From: Lateolabrax maculatus
Taxonomy: Eukaryota > Chordata > Actinopteri > Acropomatiformes > Lateolabracidae
Length of the DNA: 64,000 bases
Assembly: GCA_031216445.1 (NCBI GenBank)
Contig: CM062219.1
Span: forward strand, 14,545,001 to 14,609,000
Direction: 5' to 3'
The stretch's first letter is position 1. The number at the start of each line of letters is the position of its first letter. Positions 39,424 to 49,932 of the stretch are shown one piece after another. The position numbers and the translations under genes are program-made. A model generated the notes under the pieces. That model was not told the origin of the DNA and did no database searches. It saw only the letters and a program-made list of their open reading frames with translations.

Positions 39424-39490
39424 CGTGCGTGCATGTGTACGCGTGCACGCCACGCACATGCGCGTGCACGCGTGGAAACCGTGCGCGCGC
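39424..39490. other. Alternating purine-pyrimidine GC tract (Z-DNA-prone)
   Basis: The run is almost entirely alternating (GTGCGTGCATGTGTACGCGT, then GCACGCCACGCACATGCGCG, and later GTGCGCGCGC). It contains self-complementary GCGTGCACGC. Such tracts favour Z-DNA or cruciforms. The nearby sequence is AT-rich, so it stands out. Confidence 0.7.
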
Positions 39491-39559
39491 TTTCTCTGCT
39501 TGCCACTCTTTTTCATTTTTGTAGCATCAACATCAAAGTAGCGTTTCAAATTAAACATG

Positions 39560-40060
39560 GCGTGGATGGATTTGGGCAGGGCTCGTGCATGTAGCTAACG
39601 TCACAGGCTCTCCGCATGGCCGCTGTAGCTAGCTAACCTGGCTAGCGTTAGCTCACATTCGCATTAGCCCGCCAGGAGATTTATCACTAGGTACAGAAAA
39701 AATGCTGCTAAAGTTCAGTTGTGAGTAATGAAATCATAGCTGACAAATGTAAATACTCAGTAAAATTTAATAACTTACCTAGAGACTCAAAAAAACTTGC
39801 TGCTTCCTCCAAAAGTTTGTGTCCACGCAGTGGCTGGACAGTCCTGCTCTACTGAGCATGTGCAAAGCCACGCGCTGCGTCCACTTTAGTTTACTTCAGG
39901 AACTCAAGTTCATTTTACTCACATGAGCTTAGTTTTATAATCCTTTCAGGCAAAACGAGTATGTTACTGACATGACACGAGTTCAATCAACAGGATAGTG
40001 AGAAATAAGTAAAGTACACAAATGTAATTTAAGTGAGCATTACCTTTTAGAGTGCACCTG
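39560..40060 (+). repeat. Probable teleost interspersed repeat
   Basis: Contains GCTAGCTAACCTGGCTAGCG, AACTTACCTAGAGACTC, CTCCAAAAGTTTGTGTC, ACGAGTTCAATCAACAGGAT and AGCATTACCTTTTAGAGTGC in an order I associate with a widespread fish repeat. The end coincides roughly with the start of the LTR-like element at 40,107. Confidence 0.5.
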
Positions 40061-40106
40061 GAGTCAGGCAAATCTGAATATATTCTCCGAGGAGTGTTTA
40101 AAACAC

Positions 40107-40499
40107 TTCAGTTCAGTCAGGACCACTATGACAAAGATGCTTGATCTGCATGCAGTAGATATATTTGCAATTGTATGTATTTGGCGGTACGCTCTGTTCA
40201 GAACAGAGCAGGCATCAACGACAAATGACAGAAATGTCATTGATAAGTCAGACACAGCATGAAGGGAGGCGCTGGGGTGGAGGTGGGTTGTGAAGTGGAT
40301 TGCGGAGGAAGCAGCCAGGATAGGCGGCTGAAGCAGCTTAAATAGGGCGCCCTGAATGAGATCGCCAATAGATGCGTGGAAGGGAATCAGCTGATCCATC
40401 AGCTGATGTGGCTCCTGGATTGCAATGGTCAGCTGATGTAGCTGGGATATTGAGCTGAGCTTGACTCCGTGGCCTGCCTGAACTAACGCAATGCTCAAT
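40107..40499 (-). repeat. LTR-like repeat next to the array edge
   Basis: The plus strand begins CAGTCAGGACCACTATGACA and ends GGCCTGCCTGAACTAACGCA before AATGCTCAATA. The minus strand has a TATA-like CCCTATTTAAGC in the middle. The first ~85 bp recur at 40,501, 49,933 and 60,481, and both ends recur in shortened form at 43,571-43,737. The 144-residue minus-strand open frame here has no recognisable domain. An LTR of a retrotransposon is my best guess. Confidence 0.5.
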
Positions 40500-41885
40500 A
40501 TCAGTCAGGACCACTATGACAAAAATACTTGATATATTTGCAATTGTATGTATTTGGTGGTATGCTCTGTTCTGGGAGAGCAGCAGCAAGAACCCCCAAA
40601 ACGATCATACCAGGCAAAACATCCTGTAGGGGAAATTCTTGTTATAATGACGCGTTTTCCAATAAGGTTACATTTATCCATCATGATATTATACATTATA
40701 AGTTGTTGTGAAACTAAAGACACATGAGAAACAAAATCGCCAGATAGTGAAATATGTTAGGGAGTAGGTGCAGATGGTATACCTCACTTGTTTATATGGA
40801 CAGGAGAGAGGGTATCGAGGTCAAAGGTCAAAACTGTATTTCTTGGGTGAGATCATGTGTGTCTTGATAGATTGTTAGAGTTATTGTTGTATGTGTGTTA
40901 TTTTCAAAGTATAAGAACTGAGGAGAGGCTGCCTCTCTTCAGTCATATCTGTGGAATGCTGATGATGGCTCTTGCTTGCAAGCAGTAAGCTTCATGAAGA
41001 ACTGAATATCATGTCAAGGTATTTAATTGTCGACTCTCATCTGCACTAGACACGAGCAGAGACTTTAGTTTCCTCCACACCTCCCTGCCATTCCAGATGT
41101 AAACGTGGAAAGCTTAAGGCGGGGAGAGCAGCAGCAGCAACCCCCGAAATGATTGCACCAAGCGAAACCTCCGTGATCTCCGTGAGAGTGTACTGGAAAC
41201 TTTTTTTTTCTTCTTAAACCATCACTTCCCGGTTCAAACATTTTAATCAGCTTTGTTTAGATCATTGTCCAAAAAGTTGTAAAATTCAGTAAGAGCCAAT
41301 GCTAGAGTTATGCTTCAGCATCGTGAATGCGCATCAGACCACTGGACAGCGCTCAACTGTGCCACCCAGCACGCTCATATGACTGGCTGTAAAAACGGAT
41401 AACTGGCTGTAACTCATCGCTTATTACTTGTATCACATCCGTGGGCTGTAAGTTGTAAAGCATGTACTGTGGATGTATTAAGTCTGTTCGCAAACTACCG
41501 TCTGTCAGCTGGTAGCTGGCAGCTCTGATACCACGGCATGATGGAATACTATGCAGTATAATAGTTGTAGGCTATTACTTACACACGGGACAAAGCCTGA
41601 TTTAACATTTATAGTATACACCGCACGGCTGCGGCTACTACAAGCTGCAGATCATATACGCATAGCACTGCTACGAGCACGCAGCCCGTCGGTCGTGTGA
41701 ACGAGCCTGAGACCGAGCGGTTTGGAAGTGGTGCTAAAGAAAACGCTGGTGCGCATGCTCTATGGGCCCAACAGAGCGGGAAAATCCAAACTCTTGAATA
41801 CCCCAATGTTTGCTTTATGTGCCACTTCCATAAGAATTAACATGAGCTCCAACACTGTATGTAGTTCTCTTTATACTTCCACGGG

Positions 41886-42345
41886 CAAACTCCAGGTCTG
41901 AAAAGTGAAGCCATGGTGGAAGTGCCTTGAACCTGCACTCCCAACTGTGACCACCAGGGGGCGACTCCACTGGCTGCAAAGACAAGATTGTATTGAGTTG
42001 GATGAGAAAATGACTTCTCACCTGATTTATTTCCCCAGTAAAGATTTTTTCGATTGAGTTAATGGTCTCAATCGCCAGTCCTGAGTCCTCTTAAGTACAG
42101 CAGGGTATTCATTTGAAATTATGGTCATATTTAGATGAAAATAAACGATGGGCAGCGCATGCCATGGGGCGGGGCTACCATGTGACCGACAAGTAGTTAC
42201 CACTGATCAGGATAGAGGCAGCTGCCCTCTTATCAGACTAACATCACTTCCGTTCCCAAAACCAAGATGGCGACGGCCAAATCGCCTAACTTTCAGCTTC
42301 AAAACAGCCGTTCACGAGCCAATGGGTGATGTTGCAGAGGCTACT
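41886..42345 (+). repeat. Dispersed teleost repeat carrying a CTCF-like motif (unit A)
   Basis: Contains CAAACTCCAGGTCTGAAAAG, GTGACCACCAGGGGGCGACT, GGTCTCAATCGCCAGTCC, ACCAAGATGGCGACGGCCAA and GCCAATGGGTGA, in the order of a very abundant non-autonomous fish element I recognise. It is followed by a TTTA-rich tail. Present in all three units. Confidence 0.75.
41951..41965 (+). promoter_or_regulatory. CTCF-like motif, unit A
   Basis: CCACCAGGGGGCGAC matches the CTCF core closely. It lies inside the dispersed repeat. Binding is inferred. Confidence 0.45.
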
Positions 42346-42654
42346 GCCAAATTTTATTTATTTATTTATTTTTCCTTCTTCTTCTTCCTCCTTTATTAAA
42401 TACAGCCTATAGCCGTTTTCACATATGAAGTCCGGACTGTGTGCAGAGTTGCCCGTTCACACATGCAGCACAGCAGGAGATGTCTGTTCACACTTACTGG
42501 AAATAGTCCGTCTGGTTGAGGGGAGGAGTGCGGGAGGCAGGACGTGATACGAAACGTCGCTGGGGTTGTAATTCAGTGTTTTTAGATTTCACCAGAAATA
42601 AAGGCAGAGGCAGAATCGGATGGGGGAGAGATAACGGCGGAGATCAATGACCTG

Positions 42655-43221
42655 TCATTTTCAACTAACAAGGAATGCTCATATGAGGAAGATGAGCTGA
42701 GGTCCCGAAAAATGCCCCGGGTTCATGTGACAGGTAGCAAGGCCCCCACCTCAACTTTAGATATCTACGTCTCAAACTCAAATAGACAATCTACGATTCA
42801 TATTCACAAGTTGGAAAGTAACATGCGCTAATGCAGCCTATAACTACCTGCTCTTATAGGGACCACAGACCTTGCCCTTATCATGATGTTACTTTGAGTG
42901 TGTGTGTGTGTGTGTGTGTGTCTGTGCACAAGTGTGTGTGTGCGTGTGAGTGTGAGTGTGTGTGCGTGTGTGAGGGAGAAAGCGCTCCGGTCCTTTATTC
43001 ACAGTAGCGTAATTGTGAACTTAATAAAACCACATAAACTGAATTTCTAAATAGTTATTTTGTCAAGTCTTACTTATTATTTAAAAAATAGATGAAAATG
43101 ATCAACTTAACTGTCTAAAGAAATGACATCTTTGCGATTGCTGATGCTATTGCGGCAGGGGGTAAACATGACCCCCCCGGCAGTATTAGTGGTATTAGAA
43201 TGTTGCCAGTTCTAGTGTTAA
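42655..43221 (+). mobile_element. piggyBac-like element, left end deleted (unit A)
   Basis: The right terminus (GTTCTAGTGTTAA, TTAA at 43,218-43,221) and the subterminal GGGGTAAACATGACCCC are present as in unit B. The sequence to the left is replaced at about 42,655 by a junction with unrelated filler, so the left inverted repeat is missing. Confidence 0.75.
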
Positions 43222-43394
43222 ATCAGCGTCGACTCACAATAACAAACACCTTTGCCCTGATTGGTCACAACACAACCACTCACACACACATGCACACACA
43301 CACACACACAATAACTGTAAAAATCAACAGAATTCACATGATCTCACCCAAGAAGTTCATTCTTACCATGTTTTTATTTAGTATTTCTCTTATC

Positions 43395-44033
43395 ATGCCT
43401 TTCCCTGTTTCATAAGCTTCGGCGCCTGCACCTACTCCCTAACTCCCCACACATTACACTGTGTGGCAAACACTCTCTCAGAACCATGTGAAAATACAAC
43501 AACCATTTATATTGTTTGTTTACAGTGTACATGTGCATCAACTTCTTTCAGGACACTCACGACAACCTATATTCAGTCAGGACCTTTTTGTCAAAGAAAC
43601 TTGATCTACATGCAGAAGATATATTGCAGTAAGATGTCATTGGCGGTATGCTCTGTTCTGGGACCTGGGAGAGCACACCTGGGATAGTGAGCTGAGCTTG
43701 AGTCCGTGGCCTGCCTGAAGTAATGCAATGCTCAATTTTTGTAATATGGTGGATAAATACTAAACACATCTAATCATTTAGCAATAATGTGATCTTATTG
43801 GAAAACACTTTGTTAAGACGCGTACAAAAAATGAAGAAATGTCCAGTTTCCAATATGAGGATATACAATCGCAGGGATTCCACAAACAGACAGAGCACCA
43901 CCACCATTTAGGAAATAGACGTAATTTGCAGGTCAGATGGTCAACAGCCATACTCCTCCTACTATCTTAAATGCAATGCACTTAGTTCTTGGTTCTTAGT
44001 CCATTATATCCAACATGAAAGTGTTCTTTTGTA
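43395..44033 (+). other. Segment present only in unit A
   Basis: Unit B joins CTTATCA directly to CTCATCAAAAAAGTC at about 54,421, whereas unit A has about 640 bp between the same flanks. The extra part includes a shortened copy of the LTR-like repeat (43,571-43,737). Either B and C lost it or A gained it; no target duplication is obvious. Confidence 0.7.
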
Positions 44034-44772
44034 CTCATCAAAAAAGTCAGACATCTGTTATACAAGTTATATTTAAGGTTTACATATATGAATTTGTGTA
44101 CACCAGTTGTAAAGCTGATTATATGACATTAATGAATTTGCCTCTAAGGGTTAACTGATAAAAACATTTACATTTTTAAATGATGTTATCCTATCCCTAA
44201 CAGCTGTGATATTACACTTGTTTTTTTACCTTACACATCATAATTCAATTTGAAATACTCAAACCATTTATTTTCTAAAAAGTAGCTAAATAACCATTTA
44301 AAATCTCAAAGTGAACTAAATATTTATAAAAACTAAGGGAGCAGTGTGTGTACTGTCTTAGAGTAGCAATGCCAGTGAAATGTAGAATATGTAAAATGCC
44401 TAAATTAAAACAAATATAGTAAAGTATAAAGTGCTTATTTTCGTTGCGTCTTCTATCAGAATTCATGTAAATATTACGACACATGAAATAATAACATGAT
44501 CACTAAAGGGGCATGGAGTGCTTAAACTTCTTATAATAAGTGTATATTTTTTTGTATTGTTAGTCCTTCACACTTTAAAATGTCTAAATTAAAAACAAAT
44601 GAAATGAAATATACATTGTTATATGTATTTATTTTATATGTTTGTTTTTAGTGTCATAACTAAAACAGCAAAACGTGTTAAAAACTTGACACATTGAAAA
44701 AACATGAAGAAAAGGTCTTGAAATTGAAATAAAAACAAATTTGAAAAATAACAAAAGTCATTCTGAAGGGCT

Positions 44773-44867
44773 TGACTCATTCTGGAATGCAAATCATGCC
44801 TCTGATGCCTTTGATACCTTTGATCCTCAGGCAATATTCTAAAACCACATTGCTACTACATATAAAG
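44773..44867 (+). promoter_or_regulatory. Promoter of the unit-A gene: AP-1-like site, octamer, TATA box
   Basis: TGACTCA (44,773-44,779) matches the AP-1 consensus, ATGCAAAT (44,787-44,794) is the POU-factor octamer, and TATAAAG (44,861-44,867) is a TATA box. Transcription should start near 44,890, leaving a 5' UTR of about 60 bases and no intron before the ATG at 44,951. The whole block is repeated exactly in unit B. Confidence 0.65.
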
Positions 44868-44950
44868 CTGGTAACCTCCAAGCTCCCAACAGTCAGACAA
44901 AAGCAGTCACGAGACACAAACACACCAGAGCATCAACAAACATTTTCAAG

Positions 44951-47900
44951 ATGGAGACAAGTGCAAGAACAATGAAGAAAGGCAAGAACAAGCATATAGT
45001 CAACCTGCCCCAGAGAGGCAGTCTCTACAATAAAACAGTTGCTTCCCTCTATCGACAGACTCCCGAACAACCACAGGGAGCTGTCCCCAGAGAGCCAGGA
45101 GTAGCTGTGGCTCCAAAAAAGCCACGGGCCACCGTGGCCCATAAACAACGGCAGGGAGCTGTGGCACCGAAACAACGACAGGGAGCTGTGGCCTCGAAAC
45201 AACGACAGGGAGCTGTGGCACCGAAACAACGACAGAGAGCTGTGGTCCCCAAACAGCGACGGATCGCTGTGGGCCCAGAAGAACCACAGGGAGCTGTACA
45301 GAAGGAGAAACAGCCAATTATCCATTACAAGAAACTAGACTACGATGAGTCCGACGATTTTCCGGAGCTAGAGACTGTGAGAGGACCAAACGGAACCTTG
45401 TGGTTTTTCGATGTGACCCCTAAACGGCCACAGCTTCCCGCGGCCCCTGAACAACAACAGGTAGCTGTGACCCCAGAAAAGACACCGGTAGCTGCGGCCC
45501 CTGAACAACCACAGGTGATTGTGACTCCAAAACTACAGGTAGCTGTGGCCTCTAAACAACAAGTAGATGTGGCCCCTAAACAAAGACCAGTAGCTGTGGA
45601 CCCTAAAAAACAACAACAACAACAACAACAGGTAGCTGTGGCCCCGAAACGACAGGTAGCTGTGGTCCCCAAACAGCGACGGATTGCTGTGGGCCCAGAA
45701 GAACCACAGGGAGCTGTACAGAAGGAGAAACAGCCAATTATCCATTACAAGAAAGTAGACTACGATGAGTCCGACGATTTTCCGGAGCTCGAGACTGTGA
45801 GGGGACCAAACGGAACCCTGTGGTTCTTCCCTGCGACCCCTAAACAACCACAGCTTCCAGTGGCCCCTGAACAACGACAGGTAGCTGTGGACCAAGAACA
45901 ACGACAGGTACCTGTGGACCCAGAAGAGACACGGGTAGCTGTGGCCCCTGAAAAACAACAGGTGGTTATGACTCCAAAACAAAGACCGGTAGTTGTGGCC
46001 CCGAAACGACAGGTAGCTGTGGTCCCCAAAGAGCAACGGATCGCTGTGGGCCCAGAAAACCCACAGGGAGCTGTACAGAAGGGGAAACAGCCAATTATCC
46101 ATTACAAGAAACTAGACTACGATGAGTCCGACGATTTTCCGGAGCTCGAGACTGTGAGGGGACCAAACGGAACCCTGTGGTTCTTCCCTGTGACTCCTAA
46201 AAAACCACAGCTTCCTGTGGCCCCTGAACAACAACAGGTACCTGTGGCCCCAGAAGAGATACGGGTAGCTGCGACCCCTGAACAACAACAGGTGGTTGTG
46301 ACTCCAAAACAAAGACAGGTAGTTGCGACTCCAAAACAACGACAGGTGGTTGCGACTCCAAAACAACGACCGGTGGTAGCGACTCCAAAACAACGACAGG
46401 TGGCTGCGACTCCAAAACAACGACCGGTGGTAGCGACTCCAAAACAACGACAGGTGGCTGTGGTCCGTAAACAACAACAGCAAGCTGTGGTCCCCAAACA
46501 GCGACGGATCGCTGTGGGGCCAGAAGAACCACAGGGAGCTGTACAGAAAAGGAAACAGCATATAAACCCATGGAAGAAACTAGACTCAAACCTCCAAATG
46601 GCCTACGATTCCGACGATTTTCCGGAGCTCAAAACTGTGAGGGAACCAAACAGATCCCTGTGGTTCTCCCCTGTGACCCCTAAACGAGCACAGCTTCCTG
46701 TGGCCCCGGAACAACCAGAGGTGGTTGTGACTCTTAAACAACGACAGGTAGCTTTTGCCCCCAAAGAGCCACGGAGAGCTGTGGCCGCAGAAAAACCACA
46801 GGGACCTGTACTGAAAAGGAAACAGCCAGGAAACCCTTGGCTGAAAATAGATTCTATCCTCCAGATGGCCAAAGAGTCCGTCGATTTTCCGGAGCTCGAG
46901 ATTGTGAGGGGACCAAACAGAACCCTGTGGTTCCACCCTGTGGCCCCTAAACAACAACAGCTTCCTGTGGCCCCTGAAGAGACACGGGTAGCTGTGGCCC
47001 CTGAACAACCACAGGTGGTTGTGACTCCAAAACAACGACAGGTGGTTGCGACTCCAAAACGACAGGTGGTTGCGACTCCAAAACAACGACAGGTGGCTGT
47101 GTCCCCGAAACAACGACAAGTACCTGTGGCGCCTAAACAACGACCGGTAGCTGGGGTCTCCAAAGAGCGACGGGTCGCTGTAGGCCCAGAAAACCCACAG
47201 GGAGCTGTACAGAAGGGGAAACAGCCAATTATCCATTACAAGAAACTAGACTACGATGAGTCCGACGATTTTCCGGAGCTCGAGACTGTGAGGGGACCAA
47301 ACGGAACCCTGTGGTTCTTCCCTGCGACCCCTAAAAAACCACAGCTTCCAGTGGCCACTGAACAACCAGAGGTAGTTGTGACTCCTGAACAACCACAGAT
47401 TCCAGTGGCCCTGGAACAACCACAGGAAGTTGTGGCTCCTGAACAACCACAGCTTCCTGTGGTCCCCAATGAGCCACAGGCAGCTGTGGCCCCCGAGGAA
47501 CCACAGCCTAGTTCAGCCATGTCTACCTCCAACATCCAAGGACGGCCTGACGCAAAACCACCACGGGCCCCAAAGAAAAAGTCCAGAGGTCCAGCTGAGC
47601 CCCTCTCTCTGCAGAGGGGGGTGAAGAAAGAAGTCGCTGCACTGGACTTGATGGCAGATCAGCGGATCACCAAATTGCAAAGTGAGCAAGTGGCACTGCT
47701 CACTGAGGTGAAGCATCTGAAACAGATGCTTCAAGCTGCCTCAGCTCTGAATGCTGAGGCAGCTTTGAAAGATGAGACCAGCATGAAGATCCTCCAGCTG
47801 GAAAAACTTGAGACGGAGAGCAATAAAGAAGAGGCTCTCCACAAAGTTACAAAGCTGGAGGCAATGCTTGAAAAAGTGAGGGCCAACCAGACAGAAGTGG

Positions 47901-48175
47901 AGACTTCCCTGGCCCATCAGAGAGAGGAAAACTCCAGACTGGTGGCTGCCCTGGTCCAGGCAGAGGAGAGCCTTAAGAAAGAGACTCTCCTGTGGGACGA
48001 GGAAAAGTCCAGTCTAATGGAGAGCCTACGGGAAGCAGAACAGGCCCTCCAGGAGGAACCCTCCGCAGAGGACTTGAGTGACAGAATTGTCGATCTCGAG
48101 CAGCAGATGGCTGAGATCGTCAATAAACCCAAAAAACGTTCTCTGCGGAAAAGATTCCTCCACCTCTTTAGATGA
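44951..48175 (+). CDS. Tandem-array gene copy 1: module-repeat and coiled-coil protein, 1074 aa
   Basis: I do not recognise this protein. A single uninterrupted frame starts at a strong Kozak ATG (AAGATGG) downstream of a TATA box. Residues 1-45 are basic (METSARTMKKGKNKH). Residues 46-890 alternate Pro/Gln/Val/Lys linkers made of 9-residue units (TPKQRQVVA, APKQRQGAV) with six modules. Each module ends in DFPEL, an E/K-x-VR-x-PN-x-x-LWF stretch; DFPEL cores lie near residues 136, 276, 395, 556, 645 and 773. Modules 4 and 5 are a divergent subtype with NPW-K-x-D. Residues about 895-1055 form a Leu/Glu/Lys heptad coiled coil, and the end KKRSLRKRFLHLFR is basic and hydrophobic. There is no signal peptide or transmembrane segment, so it is likely cytoplasmic or nuclear, perhaps membrane-associated by its tail. 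Near-identical copy 10.4 kb downstream. Confidence 0.82.
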   Translation: METSARTMKKGKNKHIVNLPQRGSLYNKTVASLYRQTPEQPQGAVPREPGVAVAPKKPRATVAHKQRQGAVAPKQRQGAVASKQRQGAVAPKQRQRAVVPKQRRIAVGPEEPQGAVQKEKQPIIHYKKLDYDESDDFPELETVRGPNGTLWFFDVTPKRPQLPAAPEQQQVAVTPEKTPVAAAPEQPQVIVTPKLQVAVASKQQVDVAPKQRPVAVDPKKQQQQQQQVAVAPKRQVAVVPKQRRIAVGPEEPQGAVQKEKQPIIHYKKVDYDESDDFPELETVRGPNGTLWFFPATPKQPQLPVAPEQRQVAVDQEQRQVPVDPEETRVAVAPEKQQVVMTPKQRPVVVAPKRQVAVVPKEQRIAVGPENPQGAVQKGKQPIIHYKKLDYDESDDFPELETVRGPNGTLWFFPVTPKKPQLPVAPEQQQVPVAPEEIRVAATPEQQQVVVTPKQRQVVATPKQRQVVATPKQRPVVATPKQRQVAATPKQRPVVATPKQRQVAVVRKQQQQAVVPKQRRIAVGPEEPQGAVQKRKQHINPWKKLDSNLQMAYDSDDFPELKTVREPNRSLWFSPVTPKRAQLPVAPEQPEVVVTLKQRQVAFAPKEPRRAVAAEKPQGPVLKRKQPGNPWLKIDSILQMAKESVDFPELEIVRGPNRTLWFHPVAPKQQQLPVAPEETRVAVAPEQPQVVVTPKQRQVVATPKRQVVATPKQRQVAVSPKQRQVPVAPKQRPVAGVSKERRVAVGPENPQGAVQKGKQPIIHYKKLDYDESDDFPELETVRGPNGTLWFFPATPKKPQLPVATEQPEVVVTPEQPQIPVALEQPQEVVAPEQPQLPVVPNEPQAAVAPEEPQPSSAMSTSNIQGRPDAKPPRAPKKKSRGPAEPLSLQRGVKKEVAALDLMADQRITKLQSEQVALLTEVKHLKQMLQAASALNAEAALKDETSMKILQLEKLETESNKEEALHKVTKLEAMLEKVRANQTEVETSLAHQREENSRLVAALVQAEESLKKETLLWDEEKSSLMESLREAEQALQEEPSAEDLSDRIVDLEQQMAEIVNKPKKRSLRKRFLHLFR
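46301..46462 (+). repeat. 27-bp coding minisatellite, six units (copy 1)
   Basis: Six consecutive 27-bp units beginning ACTCCAAAACAA encode the 9-residue TPKQR(Q/P)V(V/A)A. Copy 2 has eleven at the same place. Confidence 0.95.
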
Positions 48176-48282
48176 ACTGGAGGGACCTCACCAACCTGCT
48201 CAGACCTCCTCTGCCAAACTACTCATCCTTCACCTCAACTTAACTCCCAACCCATCCTACACCCCCAACCACCATTAATCCC

Positions 48283-48296
48283 ATTAAATTATTAAA
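48283..48296 (+). terminator. Polyadenylation signals of copy 1
   Basis: Two ATTAAA hexamers (48,283-48,288 and 48,291-48,296) lie about 110 bases after the TGA stop. They are the common variant of AATAAA, and the 3' UTR would end near 48,310. Confidence 0.55.
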
Positions 48297-48334
48297 TATT
48301 TCCAGTGACACTCCCAAACGTCACTTGGAAAAAG

Positions 48335-48482
48335 GCAGCCTGGTGGGACAGTACACTGTAACTGTGTGCACGTTCCCCCGAGCCTGCGTGGGTTTACTCC
48401 GGGGTTCTCCGGTTTCTTCCCACATTCCTAAAACCTTTAGTTTAGGTAAATTGGCCACTCTAAACTCCCCCCTGTGTTTTAC
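48335..48482 (+). repeat. Teleost interspersed repeat downstream of copy 1
   Basis: GTGTGCACGTTCCCCCGAGC, GGGTTTACTCCGGGGTTCTC, CGGTTTCTTCCCACATTCC and AAATTGGCCACTCTAAACTC occur in the order of a very common fish repeat that I recognise. An A-rich stretch follows, whose length differs between units (14 versus 10 A). Confidence 0.7.
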
Positions 48483-49098
48483 TCATTATCTGCATAGATA
48501 AGAGATACATCCCCTCAAAAAAAAAAAAAAATCAAAACAAATCAATTACAATTAAAAAAAACAAAACAAAAAAAAAACATTTTTTAATGGTCTTTTTAAT
48601 TTTTCCCATAAGAGTTTTAAGCGTCACGACACTGTTAATCTTTTTCATTATGTTAAGAATGTAAGTTTAACATCTTTTTGTTCATATTTTCTTCAGGACA
48701 TTTTAGCCAACAGTTTTTAAATTGTCACACCAACCAAAAACCTGAACCATAGAGAGTAATTCAACCCTGGTAGAAGCACACACTACTGCTCTCACTAAGA
48801 GCCAACTTGCATGGGGTACTCAGAGGACATTAACTAATGTTGAGCACACAGTGTTTTTGCTTTGCTTTTGCATGTTGTGTTTTTGGTTAAAAAGGCTTCT
48901 AATAGTTTGAGAAGTTTGACTGTTTGCTCATCATGGAACCAAACACTTAAACTGGATATCTGACCAATGAGTCTTATAGTGCAGCATCCTACATTACTAG
49001 TGCACACTTAGCAATGATACAGAATAGATCCCTGACACTGTCTTATATTCTGGATCAACTGTTTCAAAACATATGCATAACCCTGACTGGCACAATTT

Positions 49099-49588
49099 TA
49101 TTTATTGAAGCTCGATCGAGGAGAAAAGGGAGACACCATGTGTGAATCACAGTGTACTGCTACCCAAATCTGAAGATGGTGTCCTGAAGCTCAGTATTTA
49201 ACCCTCCCCAGAACTGATAAGTTCCGCTATATCCAAATAGGGTTATTCCTAACTCAGTCTGTCATGTGTGATGACTCTATTGGATATCAGATCCAACCAA
49301 GGAAAGACGTCAACCATTGCTGTCCTAGCAACAGCATAGCCTCTCTACAGTATCTCTTATCCAGCGTCAACAACCAGGCTCCAGCCTGTTGTGTCTAAAC
49401 CCAAAAACAGAAGATATCTAGCAGACCTTGGTCTACCAGATGCCAGAGCCAACTTGGCCTTGTCTTGCACACAGAATGAGACAGGCGAACAGAGACAGAC
49501 AGTTGACCTGGCCTGTGAAGCACTGTCTTAAGTTACCTTTAACCTACAAGAGGGAAGTTTAACATACAAGAAGGAAAATTCCTTCACA
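49099..49588 (-). mobile_element. Truncated LTR fragment, right flank of unit A
   Basis: About 490 bp similar to the solo LTR at 50,468, ending in CCTTCACA (minus-strand start TGTGAAGG) but beginning only at TTTATTGAAG, so the part beyond the polyadenylation signal is missing. It is an older relative of the same LTR family, present in A and B at matching positions. Confidence 0.75.
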
Positions 49589-49665
49589 CCAACCACACAT
49601 CATATCATTCCCCTCGCTTTCCCCCCACCGATCCACTCAGCCGGTCTGTTGGCATGGGTGTGTAG

Positions 49666-49932
49666 TTGTTTGTGTGTGTGAATGATGTAAAACAACTGCA
49701 GAAGCATCACCTTGTTCCATCAGCGAAACAGAGAGAGAGAAACAGAGAGACAAGCAGGGGACAGAAGGAAATAAAAATGTTGTATAAACATAAGCATTTC
49801 AGGCATTTTATCAAAATAAATAAAGTTACTGTGAAGGTTAATTTTAAAGAACTTATATTTGCCTGTAATGAGATCACGTAATGTCTCAGTGTATTTTCAA
49901 TCTTTCATCATTTAATCATTTGTTGCTATTAT
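49666..49932. other. Right end of unit A
   Basis: A/T-rich sequence with GA and GT runs leads up to the start of unit B. A short open frame here is repeated unchanged in unit B (60,214-60,429) but has no features of a gene. Confidence 0.5.

Larger units (their letters stand above)
37454..40106. other. Flank between the paralemmin region and the tandem array
   Basis: No convincing gene. The first 250 bp (37,454-37,700) are CT-rich on the plus strand and would be 5' UTR or promoter of the minus-strand exon at 37,410. A CA microsatellite, a GA-rich block (37,900-38,050), AT-rich unique sequence, a GC alternating tract at 39,424 and a dispersed repeat follow. Confidence 0.6.
40501..49932 (+). 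repeat. Tandem unit A (about 9.4 kb)
   Basis: First unit of the head-to-tail array, starting TCAGTCAGGACCACTATGAC as units B and C do. Relative to B it lacks an 87-bp stretch after 40,723, the solo LTR, and about 1.3 kb corresponding to 52,391-53,683. It has extra sequence at about 41,262-41,600 and 43,395-44,030. From about 44,420 rightward it is nearly identical to B. It contains the 1074-residue gene. Confidence 0.9.

Noticed and set aside
40064..40498. Minus-strand frame of 144 codons
   Set aside because: Falls within an LTR-like repeat and resembles no protein family I know.
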